Below are positions 63,149 through 64,000 of a DNA stretch of 64,000 nt, piece by piece (the stretch's first letter is position 1; the number at the start of each line of letters is the position of its first letter). The DNA comes from Labrys okinawensis. GTDB taxonomy: Bacteria; Pseudomonadota; Alphaproteobacteria; Rhizobiales; Labraceae. The translations under genes were made by a program, and so were the position numbers. The notes beneath the pieces were generated by a model. That model was not told where the DNA came from and ran no database searches. It saw nothing but the letters and a program-made list of their open reading frames with translations. The stretch is from assembly GCF_002982075.1 (NCBI RefSeq), contig NZ_PUEJ01000001.1, positions 310,001-374,000 on the forward strand, written 5' to 3'.

Positions 63149-64000
63149 CGCGGCACTGATGGCACGGCAAGGCGGGGCCGGACGCGCCGTCACGGAGAAC
63201 GAATTGGAGGAGTCTCTCGCTCGCCGCGCGGCCTGGCTGCATTATGTCGGCGGCCTCACTCAGGCGGCGGTCGCCAAGCGGCTCGGCCTGCCCTCGGTTA
63301 AGACCCACCGCCTCATTGCGCGTGCGGTGGCGAGCGGGGCGGTCAAGGTCTCCATCGACGGCGACATCATCGAATGCGTCGAACTGGAAGAAGAGCTCTG
63401 CCGGCGCTTTCACCTCGATCATTGCGAGGTCGCCCCCGATCTCGGCGAGGAGGGCATTCCGCTACGCGCGCTCGGCCAGGCCGGGGCCGGGTTCCTGCGG
63501 CGCGAGATCGAGCGTGGCGACCATCGCACCATCGGCCTGAGCCATGGGCGCACCCTGACATCGGCGGTCGCCCACATGGCCCGCATCGCGGCCGGCGAGA
63601 TGCGGTTCGTCTCGCTGCTCGGCGTGCTCACCCGCAATTATGCGGTCAACCCGCATGACGTCATGCATTCGATCGCCGAGAAGACCGGTGCCCAGGCCTA
63701 TGTGATGCCGGTGCCGTTCTTTGCCAACTCCGCCGAGGACAAGGCGGTCCTGCTCGCCCAGCGCGGCATCAGCGAGGTGCTCGCCATGGCCAATGGCGCG
63801 GCGCTGAAGGTGGTGGGCATCGGCTCGGTCGATGCGGATGCCCAGCTCGTTTCGTCGGGCATGATGCATCCGCAGGAGATCCGGGAGATCAAGGCCGAGG
63901 GCGGTGTGGGCGAAATGCTCGGCTATTTCTTCGATGCCCAGGGGCGCGTGCTCGAAAATTCGCTGACCTCGCGGACATTGGGCGTGGCCCTGAACGGACG
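63141..64000 (+). CDS. eryD: Ery operon regulator EryD, SorC family (partial, cut by window end)
   Basis: The first 286 residues are visible. An N-terminal helix-turn-helix (about 20-70: RRAAWLHYVGGLTQAAVAKRLGLPSVKTHRLIARA) is followed by the sugar-binding domain, from LEEELCRRFHLDHCEVAPDL to the end, with GLSHGRTLTSAVAHM as the phosphosugar loop. In Brucella EryD represses eryABCD and is relieved by erythritol. GAGGGATCTCC precedes the ATG, which overlaps eryC. Only about 30 C-terminal residues are expected beyond the window. Confidence 0.92.
   Translation, partial: MSDAALMARQGGAGRAVTENELEESLARRAAWLHYVGGLTQAAVAKRLGLPSVKTHRLIARAVASGAVKVSIDGDIIECVELEEELCRRFHLDHCEVAPDLGEEGIPLRALGQAGAGFLRREIERGDHRTIGLSHGRTLTSAVAHMARIAAGEMRFVSLLGVLTRNYAVNPHDVMHSIAEKTGAQAYVMPVPFFANSAEDKAVLLAQRGISEVLAMANGAALKVVGIGSVDADAQLVSSGMMHPQEIREIKAEGGVGEMLGYFFDAQGRVLENSLTSRTLGVALNG

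Overview
The window looks like a high-GC alphaproteobacterial chromosome, most likely from the order Hyphomicrobiales (Rhizobiales). This is inferred from the rhizobial-type gene sets (EcfG-type sigma factor, HWE histidine kinase, FrcBCA-type sugar transporter, ery polyol locus, urt/ure cluster) and from small Rhizobiales-style intergenic repeats. The genus cannot be settled from sequence alone. No tRNA, rRNA, CRISPR array, transposase or phage gene was seen.

Region 1 (1-20050) is a general-stress and DNA-repair island. It holds many small hydrophilic or membrane proteins (CsbD, DUF3309, PepSY, DUF982, DUF2171, CBS, and a conserved protein starting MPRGDKSK). It also holds receiver-only response regulators, an HWE kinase, an EcfG-type sigma factor, topoisomerase IB, a UdgX-type uracil-DNA glycosylase, a DJ-1/PfpI protein, a DUF72 protein, the NHEJ proteins Ku and LigD with a second Ku, and an avidin-like protein. 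Fifteen sites of the form GGAAC-N16/17-(C/G/A)GTT, the promoter type read by EcfG sigma factors, lie just upstream of these genes in the correct orientation. One lies before the sigma gene itself and another before ku-ligD. The island therefore reads as one general stress response regulon in which end joining, uracil-DNA recognition and small protective proteins are induced together.

Region 2 (20195-22281) has an AEC permease divergent from a LysR regulator, followed by a repeat hairpin. Region 3 (22297-33753) is one long minus-strand cluster, urtABCDE-ureD-ureA-ureJ-ureB-ureC-ureE-ureF-ureG. It encodes urea uptake, nickel urease and its maturation factors, and is headed by a sigma-54 promoter that suggests nitrogen control. 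Region 4 (33947-36364) is a secreted penicillin-acylase-family amidase.

Region 5 (36614-43078) has a ROK repressor divergent from frcBCA-like sugar transporter genes, followed by edd of the Entner-Doudoroff pathway. Region 6 (43295-49047) has an EmrAB-type efflux pair convergent with a large autotransporter.

Region 7 (49555-64000) is a polyol (erythritol-type) locus. The minus-strand arm encodes a DUF2291 protein, an ABC transporter (EryEFG-like), a DeoR regulator, a LyxK-like FGGY kinase and a GlpD-like dehydrogenase. The plus-strand arm encodes eryA, eryB, eryC and eryD, the last cut by the window end. A 729-base divergent control region separates the arms. The two kinase/dehydrogenase pairs suggest that a second polyol or ketose is handled besides erythritol.
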